Source: Taudactylus pleione | Taxonomy: Eukaryota; Chordata; Amphibia; Anura; Myobatrachidae | Direction of reading: 5' to 3' | DNA length: 64,000 bases | Assembly (NCBI GenBank): GCA_031769625.1 | Contig: JAUIMM010000584.1 | Coordinates: 186,001 to 250,000 of the forward strand | Shown: positions 22,440 to 33,190 of the stretch, piece by piece | How positions within the stretch are numbered: the stretch's first letter is position 1 | Layout: every line of letters starts with the position of its first letter | Notes under the pieces: generated by a model | Databases searched by the model: none | Told to the model about the DNA's origin: nothing | The model's input: only the letters and a program-made list of their open reading frames with translations | Program-made: the position numbers and the translations under genes

Positions 22440-22773
22440 CGCCCGCCCTGACGCACCTGGCTTCGAATGGGCTGTGTGGCTGGTCACCGGTTTTCCGTCT
22501 CTCATTTCTGTGAGTATGGTTATCGAGTGTTCCAGTTTTCTCTCTCTTTTTCTCTCCTCCTCCGGCCTTTGGCTACTTACAAACTGAGGTGCCTCTGGCT
22601 TGGGGGTGGGGTTATAGGGAGAGTGGACCCAAGTGCATCCTGGGAGCTAAAAGCTTTAACTGCGTGGTGCCCGGATTTGGTTCCCAACCTATACCCCAAG
22701 GTCAACCCTGTGGACCCTATGGACTTCGTAGAAACAGAGATAACAAAGGTAAGTTCTTACCATATCTCTTGTT

Positions 22774-23967
22774 ATAAGCATGCTGATCTCCTGGTGCAGG
22801 AGTCTGATCTGTTGGTACTAACTTCTTCTCATAGAGTTGTACTTCCCATCCCATTCCTTGTATGTATATTTCCTAATAAGTGAAAAAGACCTGTTCCACC
22901 CTAATTGGGTTAAGACTATATCCTCTATTGGGATTACAAGCGCATTCTATGTCTATGTACAGGTACCCTTCTCAGTAAAAATTCCAGTACTCCATATTAT
23001 TGAGTTGTCGCAGACTGCACAAGCTATTTCAGTAAGATGAGTCTCTACAGCAGTGGCCCTAGGTATATCCCTATCAGAACATGGAGGATCCAGGTTCTAT
23101 TCCATCCTCGGGGTTTTACTTGGGCTGCAGTTGTTGCTCCTATGCCTTAGGCCAGGGGGGTGCTCGCCGATATCGGCAGGGTCTCCCTATCATTGTGATC
23201 ACTATAGGGTCACTGGTGGTGATCCAACATCAAATATGTCATATCCTATGTGTACGCTATCCTGTGATTTCTGCCCCTTTTGGCTAATATGTGCTGCACC
23301 ATTATGTCGTTAATGTAAGGATAATTATATTAGCAGACCGGTTTGGGGTACACAGTATGTATAATCTTTCTGTGCATTCCTAATGGAACAAGCTAGAATG
23401 TGGTTCATTAACATTCTGCTAGTTTTTAAAGTAGGTCCTACGGCAACATCTCCAGACTGAAGTCCAAGCTGTAGAACATGGGTTCTTGGTCCACAAAAGC
23501 TCCTCTTTCTACCTGAAGAGGCTGGTTGCTGTGAGATGGGAACGGTCCGTGACATTCGGCATAGCGCCCAGAGGGTTTCTGGTCGCTCACAGGTAGTGGT
23601 GAGCTTACCCCACTACAGCTTAGGACAGTGTTCCTATTAATGCAACCTGACATTACACAGCTGTTATTCTCCTTTTTGCACCCTAGCTGTCCTAGTAGCC
23701 ATCCGCTCCTTTATGGTATCCATTCATATCAATTGGCTCTACACTTTAGAGCTTTTCTGACGTGTGGATTCATGGTTCTAACAGAGATTCGTAACACGAA
23801 TAGAACATAGAATTTGTTTCGGTTCTGGACTGAGGTGCATCTAAGGACTAATGCACATCTTTACATTAAAGTGTGACGGTCACTATGTTCCATACAGAAG
23901 GCCTAGTTGATTTTCCTGTTCAGTATCTGTTGATACTTTAATTACACTGTCATGTAACCGACGGGTA
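22774..23967 (+). other. Between E2 and E3: probable decayed body of element A
   Basis: No domain could be read with confidence. Its position between two inserted elements and the summed length of the A pieces suggest it is A's coding region. Short open frames here have no recognisable motif. Confidence 0.35.
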
Positions 23968-25050
23968 TTTCTACTTCAGGGTCCATAGGGTATCCACAGG
24001 ATACCTTGGGGTATAGGTGTGACGTCAGTCATCGGGCACCAAAGAGTTAAGCTTTCAGCCTCCCAGGATGCACTAGGTCCCCCTCCTATACCCCGCCCCC
24101 GAGCCAAGGCATCTCAGTTTCGTTTGGTGCCCGGCCGTAGTCGGAGGCACCTGCTAGAGGGGGGCTTAGAAGAGCCCCTGAAGCTTTTTCTTCATGCAGC
24201 TGTGGCTGCACATCTGGATGAACAGCATGGACAGTCAGTCCTGACGTCCATGCTGTCTTCCCTACACCCCGCCGGTACCAGAACGCCGGTACTGATCCGG
24301 GGATGCAGGTGGACATCTGGGGTCACAGCTAGCGGTGACCCCAGATGTTCCGGACCATGGCCGGATTCAAGGGGGACAGAGGTAAGCAGTGGGGTCCCGC
24401 GGGGGGTCCCCGCTGATCACATGGTCCTAAGTCCCCAGGCAGGGGGCTCCCTGGGGACTGGCTGCAGCGTGGAGCCAGGTGACCAACCTGCGCTTCCACT
24501 ACCCCCTGGGACAGCGGACCGCAGCAGAGCGGTAGCGCTGCGGCGTCCCAGGGGTTAAATGCATGCCAGGGGAGCGCGCCTTCCCTGTCTCACAGCCGGC
24601 GCCTCCCCCGCTGCACACAGCCCTCTCTGCACTGTGCTGACTGGCCCTGTGTCAGTGCTCCTCCCCCAGGCCAGCCTTCTCTCTGCTCCTCGGTGGCCAT
24701 CTTTTCTGAAGCATGATGAACGCTGCTGGAAGCCTGCATTGGAAGCATCGTGGTCTGGGTCCCCCCGCATACCTCTCCTCCGCTGTGGTCAGGTCTGTGT
24801 ATGCAGCGCTGTGTCCTACCAGGCCCTGTGTCTGTGTAGTTGAGTGATCAGCGCTGTTAGTGCAGGAATTGTTATTTCTCTGCATTGTATGTGACTGTGC
24901 TAGCGCTGCTGCCTGTAACTTTTTTTCTAAACTGTCAGCTTTATACTGTCCCTGTTTTTTCTGCTAAGCCCTTGAGGTGCGGTACTGCAGGGTGGTCTCT
25001 CGCCTCTTAAATATATAATTGGTGAGAGGGGTCACATACGTGGTGCCATC

Positions 25051-26518
25051 ATGTCTGAAAGTGATTTTCCCCTCCGGCTACAGTGTACTAAGTGTAAAGT
25101 ACCGTTAGCGGAGGGGGAGGGTAGCGCGGAGGGCCTCTGCCGGCAGTGTTTGTCTATGGTGCGGCCTCTTACGGTTACTGCACCGGTACAGGAGCCGCCC
25201 TGGGCTTGTTTCGCTCAAGCTCTTACAGCCTTAGTGGGCCAGTTAGCTCCGCAGCCCGCGTTTACACCGATGGGTTTGTCCCAGCAGTCAGTGGTGTCGT
25301 CACCCATGCAGGGTTTCCCACGACAATTGGTGGTACCCCACAGTCTCCCTATTTCCCCGCTCCCGGTTTCTCAGGAGCCAGCATGGGTTAACTCCCTGAC
25401 GAGTTCTGTACAGCACTTGTCGGATGTGTTGCAAGGGGAGTCTGTGATGCGGCCGCATAAACGGCCGGTGGCGTCTCTGTCGGCTCCTTATGAGGATGAC
25501 GAGGGGACGTCTGATGATGGGGAGATTCTGGATCCTTACGATCAGGAACCTCTCCATGCTAAGGACGCTGATGCTAAGTCCAAAGTATATATTCCTGGAC
25601 TTATTCGGGCGGTCCGCACAGCCTTGGTGATTGAGGACGAAGTTCCCCCAGCGGCTAAATCTAAGTATGCCTTTTTCAAAGATGTGAAGGGCGATGCCAC
25701 AGTCTTTCTTCTTTCGGGTCAGTTGGTGGACCATTTAGAGGAGGCGTGGAAACAGCCTGGCACAAGATACCAGCCGCGGAGACGCCTGGCGGTGGCTTAT
25801 CCGTTCGCGGATAATTATTTTGCAAAGTGGGAATCCCCTCCACAGGTGGATTCTCACGTGACCCGTCTTGTCCGTAGTGCCACATTGCCGATGCCATCCA
25901 TGTCCTCCCTTAAGGATGCTACGGACCGCAAGGTGGAGATCTGCCTGAAGTCCTCTTATTCCCATGCGGGGGGGGGGGGGGGCAGCACGGCCGGCTATGG
26001 CCATTTGCTGGGTTGCCAGAGCGATGGAGCGCTGGGCGGATTCATTAGAGGCTTCTTTTGATTCCGACTGTCCGGCCGAACAGGCAGGTTTGATTGGCAA
26101 TCTCCGTGATTCGGCCACCTACATCAACGAAGCGGCCCTAGACATTAGTACTCTGGTGTCTAGGATTTCTTCAGCAGCGGTAGCTGCTCGTCGCACCTTG
26201 TGGCTGCGATCCTGGAAGGCGGACGCAGATTCCAAAAAGGGTCTGGAGGCGTTGCCGTTTACCGGAGAAGTTCTCTTCGGTCCGGATCTGGATAAGATTG
26301 TGGCCGCGCTGGCGGCCGCCAAATCGGCTTGTCTCCCGTCGGCGGCTGCTCCTTCTGGTTCTGGACCATCGTCCTTTCGGTCATCTAGGGCCCAGGGCAG
26401 GCCCAAACCACAGTCGTTTCCTCGACAGGCTGGCCCTAAGAAATCGGTCAAGCCCCGGAAGCAGACATGGAGTACCAGACGTCCGGCCCCCAAGCCAGAT
26501 GACAAGCCTGCGGCCTGA
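25051..26518 (+). pseudogene. Gag-like ORF1 of E3, frameshifted in a poly-G run
   Basis: It is open from ATG 25051 for 336 codons: CxxC pairs at the N-terminus (CTKC, CRQC), Pro/Gln-rich linker, acidic block, helical core. The frame is lost at a run of 15 G (25968-25982) where E1 has 7. The rest of gag continues in another frame (26030-26518: RAMERWADSLEASF, later a basic tail RPKPQSFPRQAGPKKSVKPR). N-terminally it is a better copy than E1's. The homopolymer could be biological slippage or an assembly error. Confidence 0.82.
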
Positions 26519-27482
26519 CGGTCCGGGCCTCCCTTTGGGGGATCCCAGGGTGGGAGGCCGCCTGCTGCAGTTCGCCCAGTGTTGGTCGACCACTACGACA
26601 GACACTTGGGTTCTGGAGGTGGTCTCCCACGGGTACGCCCTCTCCTTTCGGCACAGACCCCCGGCTCGATTCTTCACCACGGGTCTACCATCAGACCGGA
26701 ACAAGGCTACGGAGCTGCGGAAGGTATTGCACACTATGCTCCAGGCTGGAGTTATAGTGCCTGTTCCATTCTCCCAGAGGGGCCAGGGTTTCTATTCAAA
26801 TCCTTTTTTGGTACAGAAACCCAATGGGTCGTATCGTCCGATTCTCAACCTCAAAGCACTCAACAGATCTTTGCGGGTACCGAAGTTTCGGATGGAGACC
26901 CTACGGTCCATCATTCTGGCGCTGGAACCTGGGGACTACATGGTGTCATTGGACATACAGGACGCTTACCTGCATGTCCCTATTCTTTTGCGCCATCAAC
27001 AGTTCCTCAGGTTTGCAATCCGCAGCGACCACTTCCAGTTTCGGGCGTTACCTTTTGGCTTGGCGACAGCACCACGGGTTTTCACCAAGGTGATGGCGGT
27101 CATGGCGGCTTCTCTGCGGCTGCAGGGAGTCCGCATGTTGCCGTACTTGGACGACCTGTTATTGGTGGCAGGATCTCCAGAGCTCCTGTTACGCCACTTG
27201 GACCTGACCATTGCACTGCTGCAACGGCACGGCTGGCTAATCAACTGGCAGAAGTCCACTCTAATCCCGTCTCGGAGGATTCTGCATCTTGGAGCCTTAT
27301 TGGACTCGGGACAGCAAAGGATCTTCGTGTCGGAGGACAAGATCTCTGCTTTACAGTCAAGGGTGCGCAGTTGTCTGCACAGCCGCCGGGTGTCCTTACA
27401 CTCGGCGATGAGGTTACTGGGCTCCATGGTGTCGGTGTTCGACATGGTGGAATACGCCCATTTTCACTCCAGACCTCTGTAG
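26298..27482 (+). pseudogene. ORF2 of E3, N-terminal part: reverse transcriptase ending at a premature stop
   Basis: 394 codons carry the complete RT core, with D219 in VSLDIQDAYLHV and an intact YLDD at residues 283-286, unlike E1. A TAG at 27480-27482 replaces the CAG of E1 directly after FHSRPL. The same frame resumes immediately as the RNase H part, so a single C-to-T change separates RT from RNase H. Confidence 0.88.
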
Positions 27483-28868
27483 CACCTGATCCTGTCCAAG
27501 TGGAACGGGCTGCCTCAGTCTCTGAAGTCCCAGACGATTGTGCTCACCCCGGAGGTTCGCCTGTCCCTTGCGTGGTGGTTACAGACGACCCACCTCAACA
27601 AGGGACGTCCGTTCTGGGTTCCAAATTGGGTCCTGTTGACAACGGACGCCAGTCTTCGGGGCTGGGGAGCAGTTTCGGGTCCACACTTGTTCCAGGGCAG
27701 GTGGACGCCGACAGAAGCGGAGCTTCCAATAAATATCTTGGAACTCCGTGCGGTCTTCAATGCTCTCCAGCAGGCACAGCGGTTTCTCCAGGGTCACCCG
27801 GTGCAGGTCCAGTCGGACAACGCTACCACCGTGGCCTACATAAACAGGCAAGGAGGAACTCGCAGTCGGGCGGCTCTCGTAGAGGTCTCTCGGATCCTGG
27901 TTTGGGCGGAGCGCAATCTTCCGGCCATATCAGCGGTCTTCATCCCGGGAGTGCTAAATTGGGAGGCGGACTTTCTAAGTCGCCAGGACGTTCATCCGGG
28001 GGAATGGTCCCTGCACCCGGACGTTTTTCAACTGCTGGTGGACAGGTGGGGTCTTCCAGAGATCGACCTCATGGCGTCCCGGCACAACAACAAGTTGCCG
28101 GTGTACGGGTCTCGCACAAGAGACGAAGGGGCGTCTCTGGTGGATGCTCTGTCCGTCCGGTGGACGTTCCGGTTCGCATACCTGTTCCCTCCGGTCCTGA
28201 GGGCTCTCCAAGGACTGCCGTTTGAACCACTAGGCTCAGTGGATCTTAAATGGCTAACAGCTAAGACTGTTTTCCTTCTGGCTATTGCTTCGGCCAGACG
28301 TGTTTCTGATTTAGGGGCTCTTTCTTGTAGACCCCCTTTCTTGGTTTTTCATGGGAACAGGGCAGTGCTCCGCACTCGGCCCGAGTTTCTTCCCAAAGTT
28401 GTTTCCCAGTTTCATGTTAACGAGGAAATCGTTGTTCCGGCCTTTAACTCACCGGGTCTTTCCGTGGGTGAGGCCTCTTTGGATGTTGTGCGGGCCTTAA
28501 GGACTTATGTTGACCGCACTTCTTCGTTTAGGAAGTCGGACGCTTTGTTTGTCCTCTATGGCTTCCGTAAAAAGGGTTGGCCTGCTTCAAAGCAAACTTT
28601 GGCAGCCTGGAACCGTATGGCTATTTCTGAAGCTTATCTTCATGAAGGCCTGCCGGTTCCTCCTTCTGTGAAGGCTCATTCCACTAGGTCTGTGGGTCCT
28701 TCGTGGGCAGCTCGACGTGGTGCCTCTGCAGTCCAGATCTGCAAGGCTGCTACGTGGTCCTCTGTCCATACCTTCGTGAGGTATTACAGGTTTGACACCT
28801 TCGCCTCTCAGGATGCTTCCTTCGGGCGGCGGATTCTCCTTTCTGCACAGGAGCGTCCCCACCCTTAA
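27483..28868 (+). pseudogene. Fused RNase H/MT::tyrosine recombinase frame of E3
   Basis: The frame continues ORF2 after the stop and carries RNase H (TTDASLRGWG, NILELRAV, SDNATTVAYIN, NWEADFLSR) and the first part of the MT-like domain up to YLFPP. At about 28193-28200 it jumps to VLRALQGLPFEPLG of the recombinase, then runs through ARRVSDLGALS, HSTR and TFVRYYRFDTF to the stop at 28868. Relative to E1, 563 bp are missing (GGTC at 13467-13470 to GGTC at 14030-14033), which removes the end of MT and the N-terminal half of YR and shifts the YR into the ORF2 frame. The first internal ATG is near 27540. Confidence 0.88.
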
Positions 28869-28888
28869 AGGATACTGCTTTGGGACAT

Positions 28889-28999
28889 CCCCAAGGTATC
28901 CTGTGGATACCCTATGGACCCTGAAGTAGAAAATATGAGATATGGTAAGAACTTACCCTTGTTATCTCTATTTCTACGAAGTCCATAGGGTTCCACAGG
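28889..28999 (+). repeat. Internal complementary region of E3
   Basis: Same composition as in E1: reverse complement of left end plus right end, joined at gaagtagaaaatatgagata. Confidence 0.9.
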
Positions 29000-29336
29000 A
29001 CTCCCGCCCTGTCGCACCTGTGCTGCAGATGGGCTTTGCTCTGGTCACCGGTTTTCCGTCTCCCTCTGGTGAGAATGTGATTCTTGTATGTGTCCAGATC
29101 TTTGTTCTCTCTCTTCCTTCTCCTCCTACGGCCTATGGCTTGGTAACTAACTGAGATGCCTTGGCTCGGGGGCGGGGTATAGGAGGGGGACCTAGTGCTT
29201 CCTGGGAGGCTGAAAGCTTAACTCTTTGGTGCCCGATGACTGACGTCACACCTATACCCCAAGGTATCCTGTGGAACCCTATGGACTTCGTAGAAATAGA
29301 GATAACAAGGGTAAGTTCTTACCATATCTCATATTT

Positions 29337-30134
29337 TTCAGGGTTGTCCTAGTGCTCTAGCCTTGCTTTTGGGAGGCTTCCATATAGTGGTAGCTCGCTC
29401 ACCCTGGCTGGCTGTGACATCCGTGATTTTAACTGCTAGGGTATCCCGATTGTTTCCATGCGGTGGTCGGGCCTACAGCTGGTTCTGACTACGTACTTCC
29501 ATCACGTTGGAAGTTATTGTTCTTCGGGTTTGTTGCTGTGGGTTTTTCTTTTCATTTGCAGGGTGGCAACCCTGTGATTAGTTGAACCTCAAGAAGTGTC
29601 CGGGGCAACTGTTCGGTCTTTGCCTTAACTCATGGTGTTCTCTTTGTTCGAGAAGTCAGTAGTCAGGCTCAGCTCTGTTCTGTAGATTGGTATCATTATA
29701 CGTACATCTATATGATTTGCTTATTTCTGGAAGTGCTGGTGTTCTGCTGTCGGGAACCGTTGCATTTTCCTGTGTTACCCTCTGGTACAGGTTTCTTGAG
29801 TTTTTTTCTCATGTTACCACCTCTCCTATGGATTCTTTTTGAAACTCACTGTGAACAGGGGTCCTGTTGCTCTGTTTTCAGCTGGGATTATGGTGTTCTG
29901 AGGATCTCGTCTGCTGTTGTCCACTGAATGGTGGTTTTTCCTGTTCCATTTGACTTACTCTGTACTTTGTGGAATTTCTGTGGCGGTTTAGCGAGGCGTT
30001 TTGATTGTCTCTTGTGCTCTACATCACTTGTCCTCAGCCCTTGTTTTTCACTTGGTCTTATGGTTCCTGTTTCGGTTTTCCGCAGATTTAGCAAGTTCTC
30101 AGCGCTTCCCACCCGGGAGGTTAGCTTTGGGACT
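29337..30134 (+). pseudogene. 3' remnant of element A coding region (YR end)
   Basis: T-rich decayed sequence. The last part, about 30070-30150, reads FRRFSKFSALPTREVSFGTSPLS, close to the recombinase C-terminus of element B (SLRSPIRDVSSGTSPLY). Frames upstream are broken. Confidence 0.6.
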
Positions 30135-30240
30135 TCCCCACTGTCTTGAACTCCAGTGTCCCCTAGTGGATGAAGGAGAAAACAGGATTTTGGTACTTAC
30201 CGATAAATCCCTTTCTCCGATTCCACAGGGGACACTGGAC
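30135..30240 (+). repeat. Internal complementary region of element A
   Basis: The first half is the inverse of the left end (ccagtgtcccctagtggatg, aaggagaaa); the second half is the inverse of the right end (acaggattttggtacttacc to cgattccacagggg). Confidence 0.88.
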
Positions 30241-30404
30241 GCCCGCCCAGCGCTGCGTATCTGCCGTTTTGTTAGGTCCTTACATGGTTGTGTGACTGCA
30301 TGTGTTCCCTGCAATGGGTTCCTCTGTTCTCCTTCAGTCGGTCTTGTTCCGTTCTGTGGTCTTCTCGTTTTTCTGTTGTCCTCCGTCTCCTCTCGGTCTC
30401 AGTT

Positions 30405-30573
30405 CTTAAACTGGGGCTGATGGGGCATAGAGGGGGAGGAGCCAGTCACACTTCTAAATTATTTAAGTGCCAGGCTCTACTCTACCACCGTCTATACCCC
30501 ACTGTCTTGAACTCCAGTGTCCCCTGTGGAATCGGAGAAAGGGATTTATCGGTAAGTACCAAAATCCTGTTTT
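30405..30573 (+). repeat. Right ITR of element A with extension
   Basis: Inverse of 7818-7957, followed by the extension gagaaagggatttatcggta ending near 30573. Host sequence resumes with ctatcgtcc. Confidence 0.85.
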
Positions 30574-31466
30574 CTATCGTCCTCTTCTGGTTTTAAAAAA
30601 AAACAGAAATTGGAGTATTTAAGCCTAGAGAGAGAGTGTGTGTGTTACACCACGGCGTTGGCGGGTGTATGTAGGTTAGGGATATGTATCACAGATGTAA
30701 GGTGGCTTAGTGACAGACCCTTTCCCTTTAGTATTTTCCCTATACCTTGTTCGATGTGATCCGGGCAGAAGGGTAAGGAAGATACGTACAACAGCAGCCT
30801 CTGTGGGGAGAGCACATTTTTTTTTACTGCTAAAACTCAATAGGGTATCTGGTTTATTTCAACAAGACAATATGAAAACAACGGAAAACCGTGCAATGGG
30901 CATAATCCATTCTACAGCTCACATTACAAAGGAGTACTCAATCTTTACTTTGGTCTAATTCGACAAGAAGAATAAATTAATTAAAATCAAGACTTTACGT
31001 AATATGCGTATGAATACTCTATATGCACTCTGGTTCAAAGGGACAACAATCAAAAACATGGCAGTTTAAATTGAATAATAGTGTAGCTGTAAAGTTTGTT
31101 GAAATATCAAATAGCGGTTAGTCTGTATCTAATTATGCTACCCAAAACCTTTAGAAGAACTAGCCTCGACCTACTGTTCAAATGACACGGTTTACTGTTC
31201 CTAATTAATGTCCTAATCTTCACCGATCGGCAATTGTTGACGCTCAGTTGTCAATGTGGCAAAAAGGTAAAGAATAGAATGAATATTCCGCACTGATTAT
31301 GTGTATTCAGCAGCTCAGTTAGAAATAGTGGTAGAATAGCGTTTGGAACAAACAAGCGCTATTTATTATGTATAGATACTATGGAATGATAGAATAGATA
31401 AAATATATAGTATACAATCAAAAGCTTAAAAGCAGAGAGTATGGGAAAAATCCCAAGAAATATATA
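30574..31466. other. Intron, nothing recognised
   Basis: AT-rich sequence without a clear exon, RNA gene or transposon end. A splice-like 41-nt segment at 30732-30772 was considered and rejected. Confidence 0.4.
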
Positions 31467-32525
31467 CCGTATATACTCGAGTATAAGTCGACCCGAATAT
31501 AAGCCGAGGTACCTAATTTTACCACAAAAAACTGGGAAAACTTATTGACTCGAGTATAAGCCTAGGGTGGGAAATGCAGCAGCTACTGGTAGTAATCCCC
31601 CCCTGGTAGTGCCCCCAGTAGTAATATCCGCCCCTGGTAGTGCCCCCAGTATTAATCCCCCCCCTGGTAGTGCCCCCAGTATTAATCCCCCCCCCCCTGG
31701 TAGTGCCCCCAGTAGCAACATCCCCCCTGGTAGTGCCCCCAATATTAATCCCCCCCCCCCTTGGTAGTGCCCCCAGTAGCAATATCCCCCCCTGGTAGTG
31801 CCCCCAGTAGCAATATCCCCCCCTGGTAGTGCCCCCAGTATTAATCCCCCCCCTGGTAGTGCCCCCAGTAGCAATATCCCCCCCTGGTAGTACCCCCAGT
31901 ATTAACCCCCCCTGGTAGTGCCCCCAGTATTCCCCCCCTCCCTAGTAGTGCCCCCAGTAGCAACATCCCCCCCCCCCTGGTAGTTCCCCCATTATTAATC
32001 CCCCCCTCTGGTAGTGCCCCCAGTAGCGATATCCCCCCCTGGTAGTACCGCCCGGTAGTAGCCCCCCCCAGTAGAAAGAAATGTAAAAAAAAAAAACACT
32101 TACCTGTAACCCCGCTCCTGGCCCCGACGCTGCTACAGGCTCCTCCGCCGCTTTGCATAATGGGAGAGACGTCGTCATGACGACGTCTCTCCCATTACCC
32201 ACTGCGGGAGCCGGAAGATGGCTCCCGCAGTGGGAACAGCAGTAGCCGCTGAGAGTCTGATAGACTCTCAGCGGCTGCTGATTACACCAAACACATAGCT
32301 GCCGGCGGCTGTGTGTTTAGCAGTGTGTAGCACTGACCGAACTCCATCCGGTCAGCGCTACACACGCGGTGCAGGCTGTGTCACAGTGACAGTCTGCACC
32401 GCGGCCCGCATGGTACGCTACTCAGCAGCGTACCATGCGGGCATGACTCGAGTATAAGCCGAGGGGGTGCTTTTTCAGCACAAAAAATGTGCTGAAAAAC
32501 TCGGCTTATACTCGAGTATATACGG
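31467..32525. mobile_element. MITE-like element with TIRs, internal minisatellite and hairpin array
   Basis: The terminal inverted repeats are ccgtatatactcgagtataa at the left and its reverse complement ttatactcgagtatatacgg at 32506-32525; this end type is common in vertebrate non-autonomous DNA transposons. The 1.06-kb body has no coding capacity. 31591-32078 is a C-rich tandem repeat and 32158-32502 a succession of hairpins. The superfamily is not assigned because the target duplication is obscured by flanking TA repeats. Confidence 0.8.
31591..32078. repeat. C-rich minisatellite
   Basis: About 17 units built on CCCCCCTGGTAGTGCCCCCA followed by GTA plus a variable RYAAT/RCAAC spacer, unit length about 25-31 nt, varying mainly in C-run length. 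The Gly/Leu-rich or Pro-rich open frames across it are repeat artefacts. Confidence 0.9.
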
Positions 32526-32531
32526 TGTATG

Positions 32532-32590
<59 letters not shown>

Positions 32591-33136
32591 CTCCACTTGA
32601 GTCCACACTCACATCAGCCGCAGTTTAATGCTGGGGTAGCAAGCTCGTGAGCTCCAATAAATATCCATCTGTCTTGACAAAAGTCCCAACAGGGACTGAA
32701 ACGTTGATATTATGGGCTGATGTTTTTTGAATAAACTACTCCTGCTGATTTCACTACAAGACTGGTGAGTGCACCTTCATTCTGGATATAGATAGATGTA
32801 TCTGGCCATCGGCTCCCTGCAGCAGATACTCCATTAGTACTGGTGCTGATACAATTTGAGACTTCTCTCCTCAATAGGAATATACTTTGTTATTCCACTC
32901 ATCTCCATATCAGGATTTAATTTTATTTTTTGGAACAGTGTTTCCTATGAAAAGGACATTCATATCTATTTTAACTTTTGACTATCAAGCATTCAGTCAA
33001 GGACAGTCTGCACATTGCACAGAGTCTATGCGCTCAATTTTCCATATTGTTGATTTATATCGTATATTGCTATTAAATATCTGTTTAATATACATTGTAC
33101 TGGCTTACCTTCAGAAGCCAGCGCTCCTACAAATTT

Positions 33137-33190
<54 letters not shown>

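Larger units (their letters stand above)
16939..22773 (+). mobile_element. DIRS element E2, full length but decayed
   Basis: A 5.8-kb relative of E1/E3 with a distinct terminal subtype (ccttggggtataggttggga instead of ccttggggtataggtgtgac). Left ITR 16939-17087, ICR 22328-22439, right ITR 22581-22733 plus extension to 22773. The coding region is full of stops and frameshifts, so the structure is complete but long inactive. It is flanked on the left by an (AT)n tract. Confidence 0.88.
23968..29336 (+). mobile_element. DIRS element E3, internally deleted
   Basis: A 5.37-kb close relative of E1: left ITR 23968-24119, leader to 25050, gag 25051-26518 (frameshifted in a G run), RT ORF from 26298 with a premature stop at 27480-27482, a deletion junction near 28197, ICR 28889-28999, and right ITR 29147-29295 plus extension to 29336. 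TTT lies at both edges and no duplication of flanking DNA is seen. Its right ITR keeps the full inner part that E1 has lost. Confidence 0.92.
7818..30573 (+). mobile_element. DIRS element A (old), interrupted by three younger DIRS elements
   Basis: The left end (TTTCTCCTTCATTCACTAGG) and right end (ccaaaatcctgTTT) are the ends of one family. The left ITR (7818-7957) is the inverse of the right ITR (30405-30573), and an ICR at 30135-30240 joins the reverse complements of both ends. Between them lie E1 (9244-15090), E2 (16939-22773) and E3 (23968-29336). The remaining about 5.7 kb (7958-9243, 15091-16938, 22774-23967, 29337-30404) would be element A's own body, which is a typical DIRS length. 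Its coding part is badly decayed, but the YR C-terminus near 30070-30150 (SFGTSPL) matches element B (SSGTSPL). That the middle pieces belong to A is inferred from length and position. Confidence 0.65.

Noticed and set aside
30732..30772. A possible extra exon of the coiled-coil gene (acceptor-like ccctttag, donor-like agg|gtaagg)
   Set aside because: It is 41 nt, which would break the phase-0 pattern of all neighbouring exons, and its translation has no coiled-coil character.
31591..32078. CRISPR-like array
   Set aside because: Repeats are contiguous minisatellite units without unique spacers, and the DNA is vertebrate.
31519..32202. Long Gly/Leu-rich and Pro-rich open frames
   Set aside because: They are translations of the C-rich minisatellite in a non-coding MITE; all three frames look alike and no start or domain supports a gene.
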